From the NCBI RefSeq assembly GCF_013280595.1, contig NZ_JAAATY010000047.1, positions 1 to 62,142 on the forward strand: a stretch of DNA of 62,142 bases. The letters are read 5' to 3'. This document shows positions 42,184 to 50,548 of the stretch, piece by piece; the stretch's first letter is position 1; every line of letters begins with the position of its first letter. Below the pieces are notes generated by a model. That model saw only the letters and a program-made list of their open reading frames with translations. It was not told where the DNA came from and did no database searches. A program made the position numbers and the translations under genes. The stretch is from Kibdelosporangium persicum (GTDB taxonomy: Bacteria; Actinomycetota; Actinomycetes; Mycobacteriales; Pseudonocardiaceae).

Positions 42184-43141
42184 TCAGCGGAATCTGCTTG
42201 GGCGCGGGTTTCCGCGACCACTTCGCGGTGCTGCCGGACGGAAACTCGGGAGCGACCGTCAACGTGCCGCCGGCGAACGACTCGGGCACGGAGAACAGCA
42301 GGCCGGAGGCCGACTGCCGAGGTGACACCTTGGTCCCGCCTGGCAGCGCCAGCGCGACGCTGCGGCCGAGGTCGACCTTCAGGTCCGGGTCGTCGGTGCT
42401 GATCTTCGCGCCCGGCAGCCGTAACCAGACCTGCTTGGCGGCCGCTGCACCGACACCGGGCAGGGAATCCGCCAGCTCCGCACGGGAGCCCAGGTCCAGC
42501 GTGACGGTCAGCGGCCCGGAAGTCCGGACGCCCTGGTAGGCGCCCTGTTCCGTGTACTTCCCGTCCTGCCATCGGATCTGATCGGCGCCGGGGTTCGACG
42601 GTGCGCCGTCGGTAGGCGAAGAAGACGCGCTGCCGAGGCCGTTGCGCACGCTGTACTGGTAAGGCCGGTCGTCGGTCACTTCGAGCGTGGCGTCACCGCC
42701 GAGCGGAACGCTGACAATCAGCGCAGTCCCCCGTTCCAAAGGTTTGGGCAAGCGCTTGCGCACGTCGCCGACCACGACCTCGACGGTCAGCGGCTGCTGG
42801 GGAAGCGGCGCGAATGTGTCGTCGCCTTGCAGGCGGTAGAGCACGAGGAACTCATGGCCGGCGGCCGCGCGTGCCGGTCCGCCCTCCAGCGCGCCGCTGG
42901 TCTCGTCGATGTCCGGGCGCACAGCCAGCGCGCCGAACTGGTAGGAGAAGTGCGGGCCCTTGAAGGTCGCCGACAACGGCCGCGCGCCTGCTGGAACGCC
43001 TTGTGACCACGTGAAGACGTCCAGGTGGTCTGCGGGCTTGACGGGCAGTTCGGCCGGTTCGGCCGGCGAAACCGGCCGGGCACCGCACCCGGTCACCACC
43101 AGCAGAACGATCAACAGACAAGCGCGCACCACGCGCCACAC
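42173..43141 (-). CDS. Lipoprotein of unknown function
   Basis: 322 residues from GTG 43141 with GGGG upstream; a TTG at 43168 would add nine residues. Lipoprotein signal VWRVVRACLLIVLLVVTGC with the lipobox cysteine at about residue 18, then a Pro/Ala-rich linker. The mature protein is beta-rich and divides into two or three Ig-like modules (HEFLVLYRLQGDDTFAPLPQQPLTVEVVVGD, LTVTLDLGSRAELADSLPGV, FAGGTLTVAPEFPSGSTAKWSRKP). It is an extracytoplasmic membrane-anchored protein. No enzymatic motif seen. It is divergent from the GH20 gene with ~100 bp between starts, and may share its DasR-like control region. Confidence 0.75.
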   Translation of the reverse strand: MWRVVRACLLIVLLVVTGCGARPVSPAEPAELPVKPADHLDVFTWSQGVPAGARPLSATFKGPHFSYQFGALAVRPDIDETSGALEGGPARAAAGHEFLVLYRLQGDDTFAPLPQQPLTVEVVVGDVRKRLPKPLERGTALIVSVPLGGDATLEVTDDRPYQYSVRNGLGSASSSPTDGAPSNPGADQIRWQDGKYTEQGAYQGVRTSGPLTVTLDLGSRAELADSLPGVGAAAAKQVWLRLPGAKISTDDPDLKVDLGRSVALALPGGTKVSPRQSASGLLFSVPESFAGGTLTVAPEFPSGSTAKWSRKPAPKQIPLTKA

Positions 43142-43191
43142 TGTCGCACCCCGCGATGGGCAAGACAATCGGCCGTTGTGACGGGTGGGTG

Positions 43192-43207
43192 AGTGGTCTA
43201 TACCTGA
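43192..43207. promoter_or_regulatory. DasR-responsive element-like site before the GH20 gene
   Basis: AGTGGTCTATACCTGA matches the recalled dre consensus AGTGGTCTAGACCACT at 12 of 16 positions, including the whole left half. It lies 38 bp upstream of the hexosaminidase start and 50 bp from the divergent lipoprotein start. GlcNAc-regulon control fits a hexosaminidase. Confidence 0.55.
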
Positions 43208-43245
43208 ATTGTCGCCGCCTGCTGGAGTTACGTTCGGGAGGGCCC

Positions 43246-44820
43246 GTGCACGTACGTCGATTCCTCACGGTCATGGCGGTGACGACCGCCACTGCCGCCA
43301 CATTCTCGGCACCCACGACCGCAGCGCAGGCGGGCAAGAGCCTCACCAGTGTCATCCCGGCGCCCGCGGAGGCGTGGCCCGATGCACGTCAGGCATTCCG
43401 GCTGAACTGGGGCACCGTCATCTTCACCGAGGCCGGCTCGCGCGAGGCCATGGCGGTCGGCAGGCAGCTGGCCGACGTCCTGCGGCCGTCCACCGGATAT
43501 CCGCTGCCGGTGCTGCCCGCGCTGGCCCGTGGGCACGGCATCTCCCTGCTGCTCGGCGGCGCTGACGCCCGCGTCGGCCAGGAGGGCTACCAGCTGGCGG
43601 TCGAACGCGACCAGATCGTCATCCGGGCCAACACCCCGGCGGGCCTGTACGCGGGCACGCAGACGCTGCGCCAGCTGCTGCCCGCGCAGGTCGAGAGCAA
43701 GACCCGGCACCAGGGACCCTGGGTGGTGCCCGGCGGCAGGATCGTCGACTACCCCCGGTTCGCCCACCGCGGCGCGATGCTGGACGTGGCCCGGCACTTC
43801 TTCGGCGTCGACGAGGTCAAGCGCTACATCGACCAGATCGCCCAGTACAAGATCAACCGGCTGCACCTGCACCTGTCCGACGACCAGGGCTGGCGCATCG
43901 AGATCCCCGGCTGGCCGCGGCTGACCAGCCACGGCGGCAGCACCGAGGTCGGCGGCGGGCCCGGCGGCTTCTACACCCGCAGCCAGTACCTCGAATTGGT
44001 CGCGTACGCGAAGGCCAGGTACATCACGGTCATCCCGGAGATCGACATGCCGGGGCACACCAACGCGGCGCTCGCCTCGTACGCCGAGCTGAACTGCAAC
44101 GGCATCGCGCCGCCGTTGTACACCGGCACCAGCGTGGGTTTCAGCTCGCTGTGCATCGACAAGGAGATCACGTACAAGTTCGTCGAGGACGTCATCCGTG
44201 AACTGGCCGCGCTCACGCCGGGCGAGTACATCCACATCGGCGGCGACGAGACGCACGCGACCAAGCCCGCCGACTACGTGAAGTTCATGCAGCGGGTGAC
44301 TCCGATCGTGGCCAAGTACGGCAAGAAGGCCGCCGGCTGGCACGAGATCGCCAAGACGCAGTCGGACCCGTCGGTGCTCCCGCAGTACTGGGGCACGGAC
44401 GACGTCGACGAGGAGGTCGTCGCCGCGACCCAGCGCGGCAGCAAGGTTCTGCTCTCCCCCGCTCACAAGTCCTATTTGGACATGAAGTACGACCGGAGCA
44501 CCCCGCTCGGCCTGACCTGGGCCGGACTGATCGAGGTGGACACCGCGTACGGCTGGAATCCTGGTTCGTTCATCAGGAACGTGCCCGAGTCGAGTGTGCT
44601 GGGCGTCGAGGCACCGCTGTGGTCGGAGACCCTGGAGAACAGCGACCACATCGAGTTCATGGCGTTCCCGAGGCTTCCGGCGATCGCCGAACTGGGCTGG
44701 TCGCCGTGGTCGACGCACGACTGGGCGTCGTTCAGCCGGCGCCTGGCCCTGCAGGGTGACCGGTGGGTCCACCAGGGCGTGAACTTCTACCGCTCCCCCA
44801 CAATCGCCTGGACCAGCTAA
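43246..44820 (+). CDS. Exported beta-N-acetylhexosaminidase (GH20)
   Basis: 524 residues from GTG 43246, chosen for GGGAGG upstream and the signal peptide that follows (RRFLTVMAVTTATAATFSAPTTAAQA). The GH20b N-domain (SVIPAPAEAWPDARQAFRL) precedes the catalytic barrel: HRGAMLDVARHFFGVDEVKRYID, RLHLHLSDDQGWRIEIPGWP, VIPEIDMPGHTNAAL, and the catalytic pair D334-E335 in HIGGDETH. It removes terminal GlcNAc/GalNAc from chitin or muropeptide oligomers outside the cell. A DasR-like site in the promoter suggests induction by GlcNAc-derived signals. It ends just before recurrent hairpin copy 3. Confidence 0.93.
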   Translation: MHVRRFLTVMAVTTATAATFSAPTTAAQAGKSLTSVIPAPAEAWPDARQAFRLNWGTVIFTEAGSREAMAVGRQLADVLRPSTGYPLPVLPALARGHGISLLLGGADARVGQEGYQLAVERDQIVIRANTPAGLYAGTQTLRQLLPAQVESKTRHQGPWVVPGGRIVDYPRFAHRGAMLDVARHFFGVDEVKRYIDQIAQYKINRLHLHLSDDQGWRIEIPGWPRLTSHGGSTEVGGGPGGFYTRSQYLELVAYAKARYITVIPEIDMPGHTNAALASYAELNCNGIAPPLYTGTSVGFSSLCIDKEITYKFVEDVIRELAALTPGEYIHIGGDETHATKPADYVKFMQRVTPIVAKYGKKAAGWHEIAKTQSDPSVLPQYWGTDDVDEEVVAATQRGSKVLLSPAHKSYLDMKYDRSTPLGLTWAGLIEVDTAYGWNPGSFIRNVPESSVLGVEAPLWSETLENSDHIEFMAFPRLPAIAELGWSPWSTHDWASFSRRLALQGDRWVHQGVNFYRSPTIAWTS

Positions 44821-44826
44821 AACCCC

Positions 44827-44872
44827 CTCGTGAGTGGTTATCGGGGTTAGAACCCGGATAACCACTCACGAG
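44827..44872. terminator. Recurrent palindromic hairpin, copy 3
   Basis: Arms CTCGTGAGTGGTTATC (44827-44842) and complement (44857-44872), with an inner GGGTT/AACCC stem. Relative to copies 1 and 2, one base pair has changed on both arms (T-A to G-C), preserving pairing. The right arm overlaps the stop codon of the converging aldehyde dehydrogenase-like gene (44866-44868). Confidence 0.85.
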
Positions 44873-46173
44873 TAGTTGACCAGGAGGCGCTTCTCGCGCC
44901 AGTAGCCGGCGAGCAGGCTGTTGCGGTTCTCCCGGCCGAAGGCCGCTTCCGCGGGGTGTACGCGGTCGCTGTTGACCCACACCCTGGTCGCGTGGATCGC
45001 CCGGCCGGCACGGTATCCGGCGCCGGTGTCCCGCGCCCAGACCGAGACGCCGGAACTCTGCGGGATGTCGTTGACGAGCTTCACCGCGTCGTCGAAGTCG
45101 CTGAAGCCGGCCACCGAGATCACCGGCGCACCCGCCAGAGCGTGGTTCCTGTCGCCCTCGATCACGGTCGGCTCAAGGAAGAAGCCCTCGGTCAGTTCGC
45201 CGCTCAGCGAGGCCTGGCCGCCGCCCGCCAGGACCCGTCCGCCCGCGCGTACGGCGTTGTCGATGTGCCACAAGGCTTTCACCCATTCGTCCGCGCTGGC
45301 CATCGCGCCGACGGTGGTGCCGGTGTCGAGTGGGTGGCCGGTGACGAGTTCCCCGACGCGCCCCAACGCCGCGTCAAGGAATCGCTCGTACCGGCCGTGC
45401 TGGACGAAGGCCGCCGACGTCCCGGTCGCGAAACCCTCGACCGCCCGGTCGTGCAACGTCCCTTCGAGATCGGCGAAGAACACCGCCGGTCCCAGGCCGA
45501 TCGGCGGCGTCCCCGGGAAACCGTTGACCACATTGATCACACCGGGCGGCACGAGGTCGTTGATCACGCTCAGCAGCACGTGCACCGACGCCGGTGTCTG
45601 CATCGCCGGCTTGAGCACCACGGTGTTGCCGGCCGCGAGCGCGGGCGCGAGGTGCCACGCCGCGCCCAGCAACGGGAAGTCCCAGCCCAGCGAGCGCTCG
45701 ATGACCCCGATCGGCTCACGGAACCCGTGCACCACGATGTCACCGTCGATCTCGGACCGGACACCCTCCTTGGCCCGGATCGCACCGGCGAAGTACCGGA
45801 AATGATCCGAGGCCAACGGCACGTCCGCGCCCAGCGTCTGCCGGATCGGCTTTCCCGTGTCCCAGCTCTCGGCCACCGCGAGCGCTTCGAGGTTGTCCTC
45901 GATCCGGTCGGCTATCTCGCTGAGGATGACGGCCCGTTCGGCCAGCGCCGTCTTGGACCAGCCCGCCGCACCCCTGGCCTCGTCACCCGCCCGCCGCAGG
46001 TCGTCGGCGGTCCCTTCGGCGATCTCGGTGAAGACCTGACCGGTGACGGGCGTCGGGTTGTGGTAGTACGTGCCGCCCGCGGGCGGCACGTACTCGCCGC
46101 CGATGAAGTGGTCGTAGCGGTCGGCGAATTGCACCTCGCTGCCCGGTTGTCCTGGTGCGGCGTATCTACTCAT
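44866..46173 (-). CDS. Aldehyde dehydrogenase-fold pseudoenzyme (no catalytic residues)
   Basis: 435 residues from ATG 46173, against ~500 for the AldB/ExaC-type dehydrogenases it clearly resembles (YVPPAGGTYYHNPTPVTGQVFTEI, AESWDTGKPIRQTL, FRYFAGAIRAKEG, LAPALAAGNTVVLKPA). The usual catalytic Asn motif (PWNFP) reads GWDFPLL (D165). About 40 residues, including the G-x-x-x-G cofactor segment and the LELGGK catalytic Glu, are deleted near residues 221-229. The catalytic-Cys motif is replaced (FATGTSAAFVQHG), and the protein has no cysteine at all. The EEIFGP block reads ALAGAPVIS, and FGGYKxSGxGRE is cut to FGRENRNS. The ORF is intact with normal codon use, so selection for a non-catalytic role is likely. 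It is divergent from the GAF regulator. Confidence 0.88.
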   Translation of the reverse strand: MSRYAAPGQPGSEVQFADRYDHFIGGEYVPPAGGTYYHNPTPVTGQVFTEIAEGTADDLRRAGDEARGAAGWSKTALAERAVILSEIADRIEDNLEALAVAESWDTGKPIRQTLGADVPLASDHFRYFAGAIRAKEGVRSEIDGDIVVHGFREPIGVIERSLGWDFPLLGAAWHLAPALAAGNTVVLKPAMQTPASVHVLLSVINDLVPPGVINVVNGFPGTPPIGLGPAVFFADLEGTLHDRAVEGFATGTSAAFVQHGRYERFLDAALGRVGELVTGHPLDTGTTVGAMASADEWVKALWHIDNAVRAGGRVLAGGGQASLSGELTEGFFLEPTVIEGDRNHALAGAPVISVAGFSDFDDAVKLVNDIPQSSGVSVWARDTGAGYRAGRAIHATRVWVNSDRVHPAEAAFGRENRNSLLAGYWREKRLLVNYS

Positions 46174-46256
46174 GCTCCACGCCTCTCCGGCATGCTTTCA
46201 TGGGTACAAGTGGCGGACGGTAGAAGACACTGGGTTGCAGTGACGTTGCACAGTGC

Positions 46257-46274
46257 GTTCCAAGGGCGTGGAAC
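46257..46274. promoter_or_regulatory. Palindrome between the pseudoenzyme and the GAF regulator
   Basis: GTTCCA (46257-46262) and TGGAAC (46269-46274) flank 6 bp, immediately before the regulator start. A direct repeat of TTGCAnnG-type sequence (46234-46255) precedes it. The 104-bp divergent promoter region is short, so a site here could control both genes. Confidence 0.4.
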
Positions 46275-46277
46275 AAG

Positions 46278-47726
46278 ATGAACGACGCGAGCGCGTACGC
46301 ATTCCTGGTCAGCCAGTTGCGGCACGGGCTGCCCGACGGGCGCCCGGCAGGTGAGCCGCGGGCGCTGGTCTCCGCATCGTGGCAGCGTTCGTTGGCCGCG
46401 TGCATCGATCCGGAGCACGGCCTGCCGGACGTTGTCTATCCCGAAAACGACATTCCCGACCTGCGCGCGGACCATCCGCTGGCGCCGGTGATGCCCTCCT
46501 TGCGGGCGATGCTGGTGAGCATCGCCGACGAGGCCAAGCACATCATGCTGATCACCGACGCCGCCGGGCACGTGCTCTGGCGGGAAGGCAACGCGTCCGT
46601 TCGCAGACTCGCGGACAAGGTGCTGCTGACCGAAGGCACCCGCTGGACGGAGGACTCCATCGGCACGAACGCGATGGGCACCGCGCTGGCGGTCGACGGC
46701 CCGGTGATGATCCACGCGGAAGAGCACCTGGTCCGCCGCTACCACCCCTGGACCTGCGCGGCGGCCCCGGTGCACGATCCGGACACCGGCGTGGTGCTCG
46801 GCGTCATCGACGTCACCGGTCCACTGTCGACGATGCACCCGTCGACGCTCGCCCTGGTCTCCGCGGCGGCGCAGCTGGCCGAAGGCCAGTTGCGGACAAG
46901 GATGAACCTGCACGACGAACGGTTCAGGCAGCGCTACATGCGCCACCTGGCCGGACTGCGCGGCGAGCCCGGCGCGCTGGTCACCGCGACCGGCCGGGTG
47001 GTCGCCACGGAGTCCTGCGACTGTCTGCCGTCCAGAGTGGACGTCACGGCCGAGCAGGGCAGGTTGTGGCTGCCGGACGGCCGCGAGGCGTGCATCGAAC
47101 CGCTCGCCGAGGGATACCTGCTGCGCGTCGCCCCTGGCCGGATACACCGCCGCCGCCAGTTGCTGACGATGCCGTTCCTCGGCGTCGAGGATCCCCGCGC
47201 GCTGCTCGACGGCCAGGAGATCGCGCTCACCCTGCGGCACGCCGAGATCCTGACGCTACTCGCCCTGCACCCCAGAGGGATGACCGCGGAACAGCTCGCG
47301 CTGGAGCTGTACGGGGAATCCGGCAACCCGGTGACCGCACGCGCCGAGATCCATCGGTTGCGCACGCAACTGGGCGCGTCCGCGATCAGCACCAAGCCGT
47401 ACCGGTTGGAGACCGACGTCGACGCGGACTTCATCAGTATCCGCGAACCGTTGCGCGGACGCAGAGTCCGCGAGGCGGTGGCGTGGTGGCGCGGTCCGTT
47501 GCTGCCCCGGTCCAACGCGCCGGGCGTGCAGGTGGAACGGGAGCAGACGCTGAACCAGTTGCGCAGGCTCGTGCTGGAACGCCGTGACCTGGACGCGCTG
47601 TACTCGTTCGTGCGCGGGACGACGGACCAGGAAGCACTGGAAGTCCTGGTGCGAGGCCTGCCACCGGACGATTCACGTCAGACGTGGGTGCAGTCGCAGC
47701 TACGGCTGTGTATCACGGACGAATAA
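46278..47726 (+). CDS. GAF-domain transcriptional regulator with winged-helix C-terminus
   Basis: 482 residues from ATG 46278. The N-terminal part follows the AcoR/GAF activator pattern: ALVSASWQRSLAACIDPEHG, LRAMLVSIADEAKHIMLITDAAGHVLWREG, LTEGTRWTEDSIGTNAMGTALAVDGPVMIHAEEHLVRRYHPWTCAAAPVHDPDTGVVLGVIDVTG (GAF, residues ~70-200). There is no AAA+ sigma-54 domain. The C-terminal part (~325-410) is an OmpR/BTAD-like winged helix (LTLRHAEILTLLALHPRGMTAEQLALELYGE, ARAEIHRLRTQLGA). In actinobacteria such proteins control aldehyde or alcohol dehydrogenase genes. Here the divergent neighbour is the catalytically dead aldehyde dehydrogenase homologue, which may serve it as a sensor partner. Confidence 0.87.
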   Translation: MNDASAYAFLVSQLRHGLPDGRPAGEPRALVSASWQRSLAACIDPEHGLPDVVYPENDIPDLRADHPLAPVMPSLRAMLVSIADEAKHIMLITDAAGHVLWREGNASVRRLADKVLLTEGTRWTEDSIGTNAMGTALAVDGPVMIHAEEHLVRRYHPWTCAAAPVHDPDTGVVLGVIDVTGPLSTMHPSTLALVSAAAQLAEGQLRTRMNLHDERFRQRYMRHLAGLRGEPGALVTATGRVVATESCDCLPSRVDVTAEQGRLWLPDGREACIEPLAEGYLLRVAPGRIHRRRQLLTMPFLGVEDPRALLDGQEIALTLRHAEILTLLALHPRGMTAEQLALELYGESGNPVTARAEIHRLRTQLGASAISTKPYRLETDVDADFISIREPLRGRRVREAVAWWRGPLLPRSNAPGVQVEREQTLNQLRRLVLERRDLDALYSFVRGTTDQEALEVLVRGLPPDDSRQTWVQSQLRLCITDE

Positions 47727-47780
47727 GCTCCCGGAGCCAGCGGCATGGTCACGGGTTCCCGGTAACGCCGGTTACTGATC

Positions 47781-47981
47781 GTGCTGGCGCTCGAACCCGA
47801 CCGGGTGGTCTCGGTCAGCCGTTTGATCGACGTCGACGTGGCCAGCTTCGAACGCCTGATGGCCAGGACACGCCGCCCGGGGGCGAGTCGCCGGGCGACC
47901 ATCGAACTTTCCGCGGCCCGGCTGCGCATGATGGCGGGCAGGATCGGCGCCACCGATTGCATCCGGCTGAGCGGTCGGTGA
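47781..47981 (+). CDS. Small protein of unknown function (66 residues)
   Basis: GTG 47781 to TGA 47979-47981. Third codon positions are strongly G/C, as in real genes here. The product (LALEPDRVVSVSRLIDVDV, FERLMARTRRPGASRRATIELSAARLRMMAGRIGATDCIR) is basic, helical and soluble, with no signal peptide. No ribosome binding site is visible, so it may be leaderless or a decayed fragment. It fills most of the 315-bp gap between the GAF regulator and the next operon; nothing else is seen there apart from GTAAC-rich sequence at 47760-47775. Confidence 0.35.
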   Translation: MLALEPDRVVSVSRLIDVDVASFERLMARTRRPGASRRATIELSAARLRMMAGRIGATDCIRLSGR

Positions 47982-48041
47982 CGCGGCCTTACAGAACCCG
48001 AACATTCGCCGGACCTCATGCTCATGCCCGGCCGTCAGAGT

Positions 48042-48410
48042 ATGGACATGAACTGGACACACCGCATCGCCGCCGCGGGCGGCGCGACTGTCATGGGTCT
48101 CGCCCTGCTGACCTCCACCGCCGCCGCTCAGCCGCCCACCGCGCCGAGCTTCGACGTCAAGAAGGTCTGCGAGCAGCGCATCCCGAAGCTGGAGGCCCGC
48201 GCGAACAAGCTGCTGACCAGGATCAACGGCGGCGCCGACGTGCGTGGTTCGGTCGCCGCCCTGCGGGCACGCGCCGAGCGCGCGACCAACCCGGCGCAGA
48301 AGGACTGGCTCAACGGCAAGGCCGACCACCGCGCCGAACGAGCCCAGACGCTCAGGAAGGCCCAGGAGCGGCTGAACGCCTACAAGCAGAAGCACTGCGG
48401 CGCGAAATGA
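48042..48410 (+). CDS. Small exported helical protein, first gene of a two-component operon
   Basis: 122 residues from ATG 48042; ATG 48018 and 48048 are in frame alternatives. Signal peptide HRIAAAGGATVMGLALLTSTAAAQ, then a soluble ~90-residue helical protein (KKVCEQRIPKLEARANKLLTRI, GSVAALRARAERA, KAQERLNAYKQKHCGAK) with two cysteines that could form one disulfide bridge joining its ends. It overlaps the following lipoprotein gene by ATGA, and the chain of overlaps continues into the response regulator. Exported partner of a sensor kinase is the contextual inference; the family is not recognised. Confidence 0.75.
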   Translation: MDMNWTHRIAAAGGATVMGLALLTSTAAAQPPTAPSFDVKKVCEQRIPKLEARANKLLTRINGGADVRGSVAALRARAERATNPAQKDWLNGKADHRAERAQTLRKAQERLNAYKQKHCGAK

Positions 48411-48547
48411 GACGCTCACTGGCCGTGCTCGCCGCGTGCGCGTTCTTGTTCGCCGGGTGTCAGAGGCAGCAGGACCCGCCCGCAGGTGACCTAGACTCCG
48501 TCGAGTCCACACTCAACAGTGTCGAGTCGGAGCTGGATGAGCCCTAG
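48407..48547 (+). CDS. 46-residue lipoprotein
   Basis: ATG 48407 overlaps the upstream TGA (ATGA). The product MRRSLAVLAACAFLFAGC has a lipobox with Cys18, leaving a mature lipopeptide of only ~28 residues: QRQQDPPAGD, then SVESTLNSVESELDEP. That tail repeats a SVES(T/E)L motif, acidic and helix-prone. It is too short to be enzymatic and could be a membrane-anchored partner for the exported protein or the kinase sensor domain. Its stop overlaps the response regulator start by 11 bp. Confidence 0.7.
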   Translation: MRRSLAVLAACAFLFAGCQRQQDPPAGDLDSVESTLNSVESELDEP

Positions 48548-49208
48548 AGGACTCGTTCTCGTGGCCGAGGACGAACGGTCGATCGCCGACCTGGTCGCGA
48601 TGTACCTGCGCCGGGACGGGTTCGGCGTGCACGTGGAGACGGACGGGCCGGGCGCGCTGGCGGCTGTCCGCCGGTTGCGCCCGGTCGCCGTGGTGCTCGA
48701 CATCGGCCTGCCGGGGATGGACGGCATCGAGGTGTGCCGGTCGCTGCGGGCCGCCGAGGACTGGACGCCGGTGCTGTTCGTGACCGCCCGCGACGACGAG
48801 ATCGACCGGATCCTCGGCTTGGAGATGGGCGCCGACGACTACGTGACCAAGCCGTTCAGCCCGCGTGAGCTGGTCGCGCGGGTGCGTGCGGTGTTACGTC
48901 GCGGGGCGCCCGCCAGTGACGTGTTGCGCGTCGGGACCGTGGAGGTGAACGTCGAACAGCGCCGGGCCTGGGCGGGCGGTCAGGAGATCGACCTGACGGC
49001 CACCGAGTTCCAGCTCCTTGAGCATTTGATGCGGACGCCTGGCCGGGTGTACGCACGCGACCAGCTGCTCAGCGCGGTCTGGGGTTACCAGGCGGCGGCC
49101 GGGACCCGGACGGTCGACGTGCACATCGCGCAGCTGCGGGCCAAACTCGGCGACAGCAGTCCTATTAGGACAGTTCGGGGCGTCGGGTACTCGGTGGAGT
49201 CGCGGTGA
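48537..49208 (+). CDS. OmpR-family response regulator
   Basis: 223 residues from ATG 48537, inside the 3' end of the lipoprotein gene. Receiver domain: acidic pair in VAEDERS, phospho-acceptor D55 (VVLDIGLPGMDG), VTARDDE and conserved Lys in YVTKPFSPREL. The DNA-binding domain is a winged helix (EIDLTATEFQLLEHLMRTPGRVYARDQLLSAVWGY, RTVDVHIAQLRAKLG, IRTVRGVGY). The TGA overlaps the kinase start (GTGA), giving tight coupling. The targets are unknown; the operon itself is an obvious candidate. Confidence 0.95.
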   Translation: MSPRGLVLVAEDERSIADLVAMYLRRDGFGVHVETDGPGALAAVRRLRPVAVVLDIGLPGMDGIEVCRSLRAAEDWTPVLFVTARDDEIDRILGLEMGADDYVTKPFSPRELVARVRAVLRRGAPASDVLRVGTVEVNVEQRRAWAGGQEIDLTATEFQLLEHLMRTPGRVYARDQLLSAVWGYQAAAGTRTVDVHIAQLRAKLGDSSPIRTVRGVGYSVESR

Positions 49209-50539
49209 TCCGTTCGCTCGCCGGCCGGGTGATCATCGTGTGCCTCGCGGTCGCGGGGATCTCCGCCCTCGTCGCCGGGCTTGTGTTGTTCCGGCTGGTG
49301 TCCACGACCTCATTGGACGTCACCCGGCGTGTGCTGGCCGACCAGGCCGACGTGCTGTCGGCGCAGCTGTTCGAGACCAACGGAGCGGTGACCGGTCGCC
49401 GCCGAGTGGTGGATATCCTTGAAGGACAAGGGATATCCGTGGTCTCGGTCAGCCAGCGCGGCGTGGTCCTCGGTGAGGCCAGTGCGGTCGCCGCGGCCGA
49501 ACAGGCCGACGCGGTCGACGGTGGCACTGTGTCGAAGACCGTGGAAACCGCAGGCCGTACGTACCTCGTCGAGGCGCGTGACGCCCCTCGCGGCAGTTTC
49601 GCCCTCGTGTTGCGACCGTCTTCGGACCGTTCGACGATCCGGCGGCTGGTCGGGAACATCCTGCTGGCCCTGGGAATCGGACTGCTGGTGGCCGCGGCGG
49701 CCGGTGTCGTGTTCGGCCGGCTGCTGGCGCGTCCGTTGCGGCGCACCGCCCAGGTCGCCCACACCATGCGGGAGGGCCGGCGCGATCTGCGGGTCCCCGT
49801 CGAAGGCCCACGTGAGGTCGCCGACGTCGCCGGATCGGTCAACTCACTGGCCGACGCCCTGCAACGCAGCGAAGCCCGGCAACGGGACTTCCTGCTTTCG
49901 GTGTCCCACGAGCTGCGCACGCCCCTGACCGCCGTTCGTGGCTTCGCCGAATCCCTGGCGGACGGTGTGGTGACCGGCCCGCAGGCCGCCGAGGCCGGCC
50001 GAACCATCTCCCACGAGTCCCAGCGGCTGGAGCGGCTGGTCGGCGACCTGCTCGACCTGGCCAGGCTGTCGGCCGACGACTTCCGGCTGGACCTCACGTC
50101 CGTCGACCTGTCGGGAGTGCTGCGGGAGACGGCGGACGTGTGGTCCGCGCGATGTTCCCGGGAAGGCGTGGAGTTCCGGTTGATCAACGCCGAGCACCCG
50201 GTGTTCGTGCACACCGACCCGCGCAGGCTGCGCCAGGCGCTCGACGGGTTGATGGAGAACGCGCTGCGGGTCACGCCGTCCGGCCGTCCGATCGTGCTCG
50301 CGCAGCCTGCCGGACGGGTGCTGCAAGTGCGCGACGGCGGGCCGGGATTGTCCGATGAGGACTACAGAGTGGCGTTCGATCGCGGCGCGCTGCACCGGCG
50401 TTACCAAGGCATTCGGCCGGTCGGAACCGGTCTGGGCCTGGCGATCGTGCACGGGCTCGTGACGCGGATGGGCGGTACGATCGAGGCGGGGCCCGCGCCC
50501 GAAGGCGGAGCCTGTTTCACGATCACGTTGCCGGGGTAG
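49205..50539 (+). CDS. Sensor histidine kinase (HAMP-HisKA-HATPase)
   Basis: 444 residues from GTG 49205. First membrane helix VIIVCLAVAGISALVAGLVLF, a ~125-residue extracytoplasmic sensor region, second helix ILLALGIGLLVAAAAGVVFG, HAMP (RPLRRTAQVAHTMREGRRDLRVPV), then HisKA with the phospho-accepting His in LLSVSHELRTPLTAVRGFAESLADGV. The ATPase has a short N box (GLMENALRVTP), G1 DGGPGLSDED and G2 GTGLGLAIVHGLV. The sensor region faces the exported protein and lipoprotein encoded upstream, which may modulate it. Confidence 0.94.
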   Translation: MIRSLAGRVIIVCLAVAGISALVAGLVLFRLVSTTSLDVTRRVLADQADVLSAQLFETNGAVTGRRRVVDILEGQGISVVSVSQRGVVLGEASAVAAAEQADAVDGGTVSKTVETAGRTYLVEARDAPRGSFALVLRPSSDRSTIRRLVGNILLALGIGLLVAAAAGVVFGRLLARPLRRTAQVAHTMREGRRDLRVPVEGPREVADVAGSVNSLADALQRSEARQRDFLLSVSHELRTPLTAVRGFAESLADGVVTGPQAAEAGRTISHESQRLERLVGDLLDLARLSADDFRLDLTSVDLSGVLRETADVWSARCSREGVEFRLINAEHPVFVHTDPRRLRQALDGLMENALRVTPSGRPIVLAQPAGRVLQVRDGGPGLSDEDYRVAFDRGALHRRYQGIRPVGTGLGLAIVHGLVTRMGGTIEAGPAPEGGACFTITLPG

Positions 50540-50548
50540 GTGATTGGA

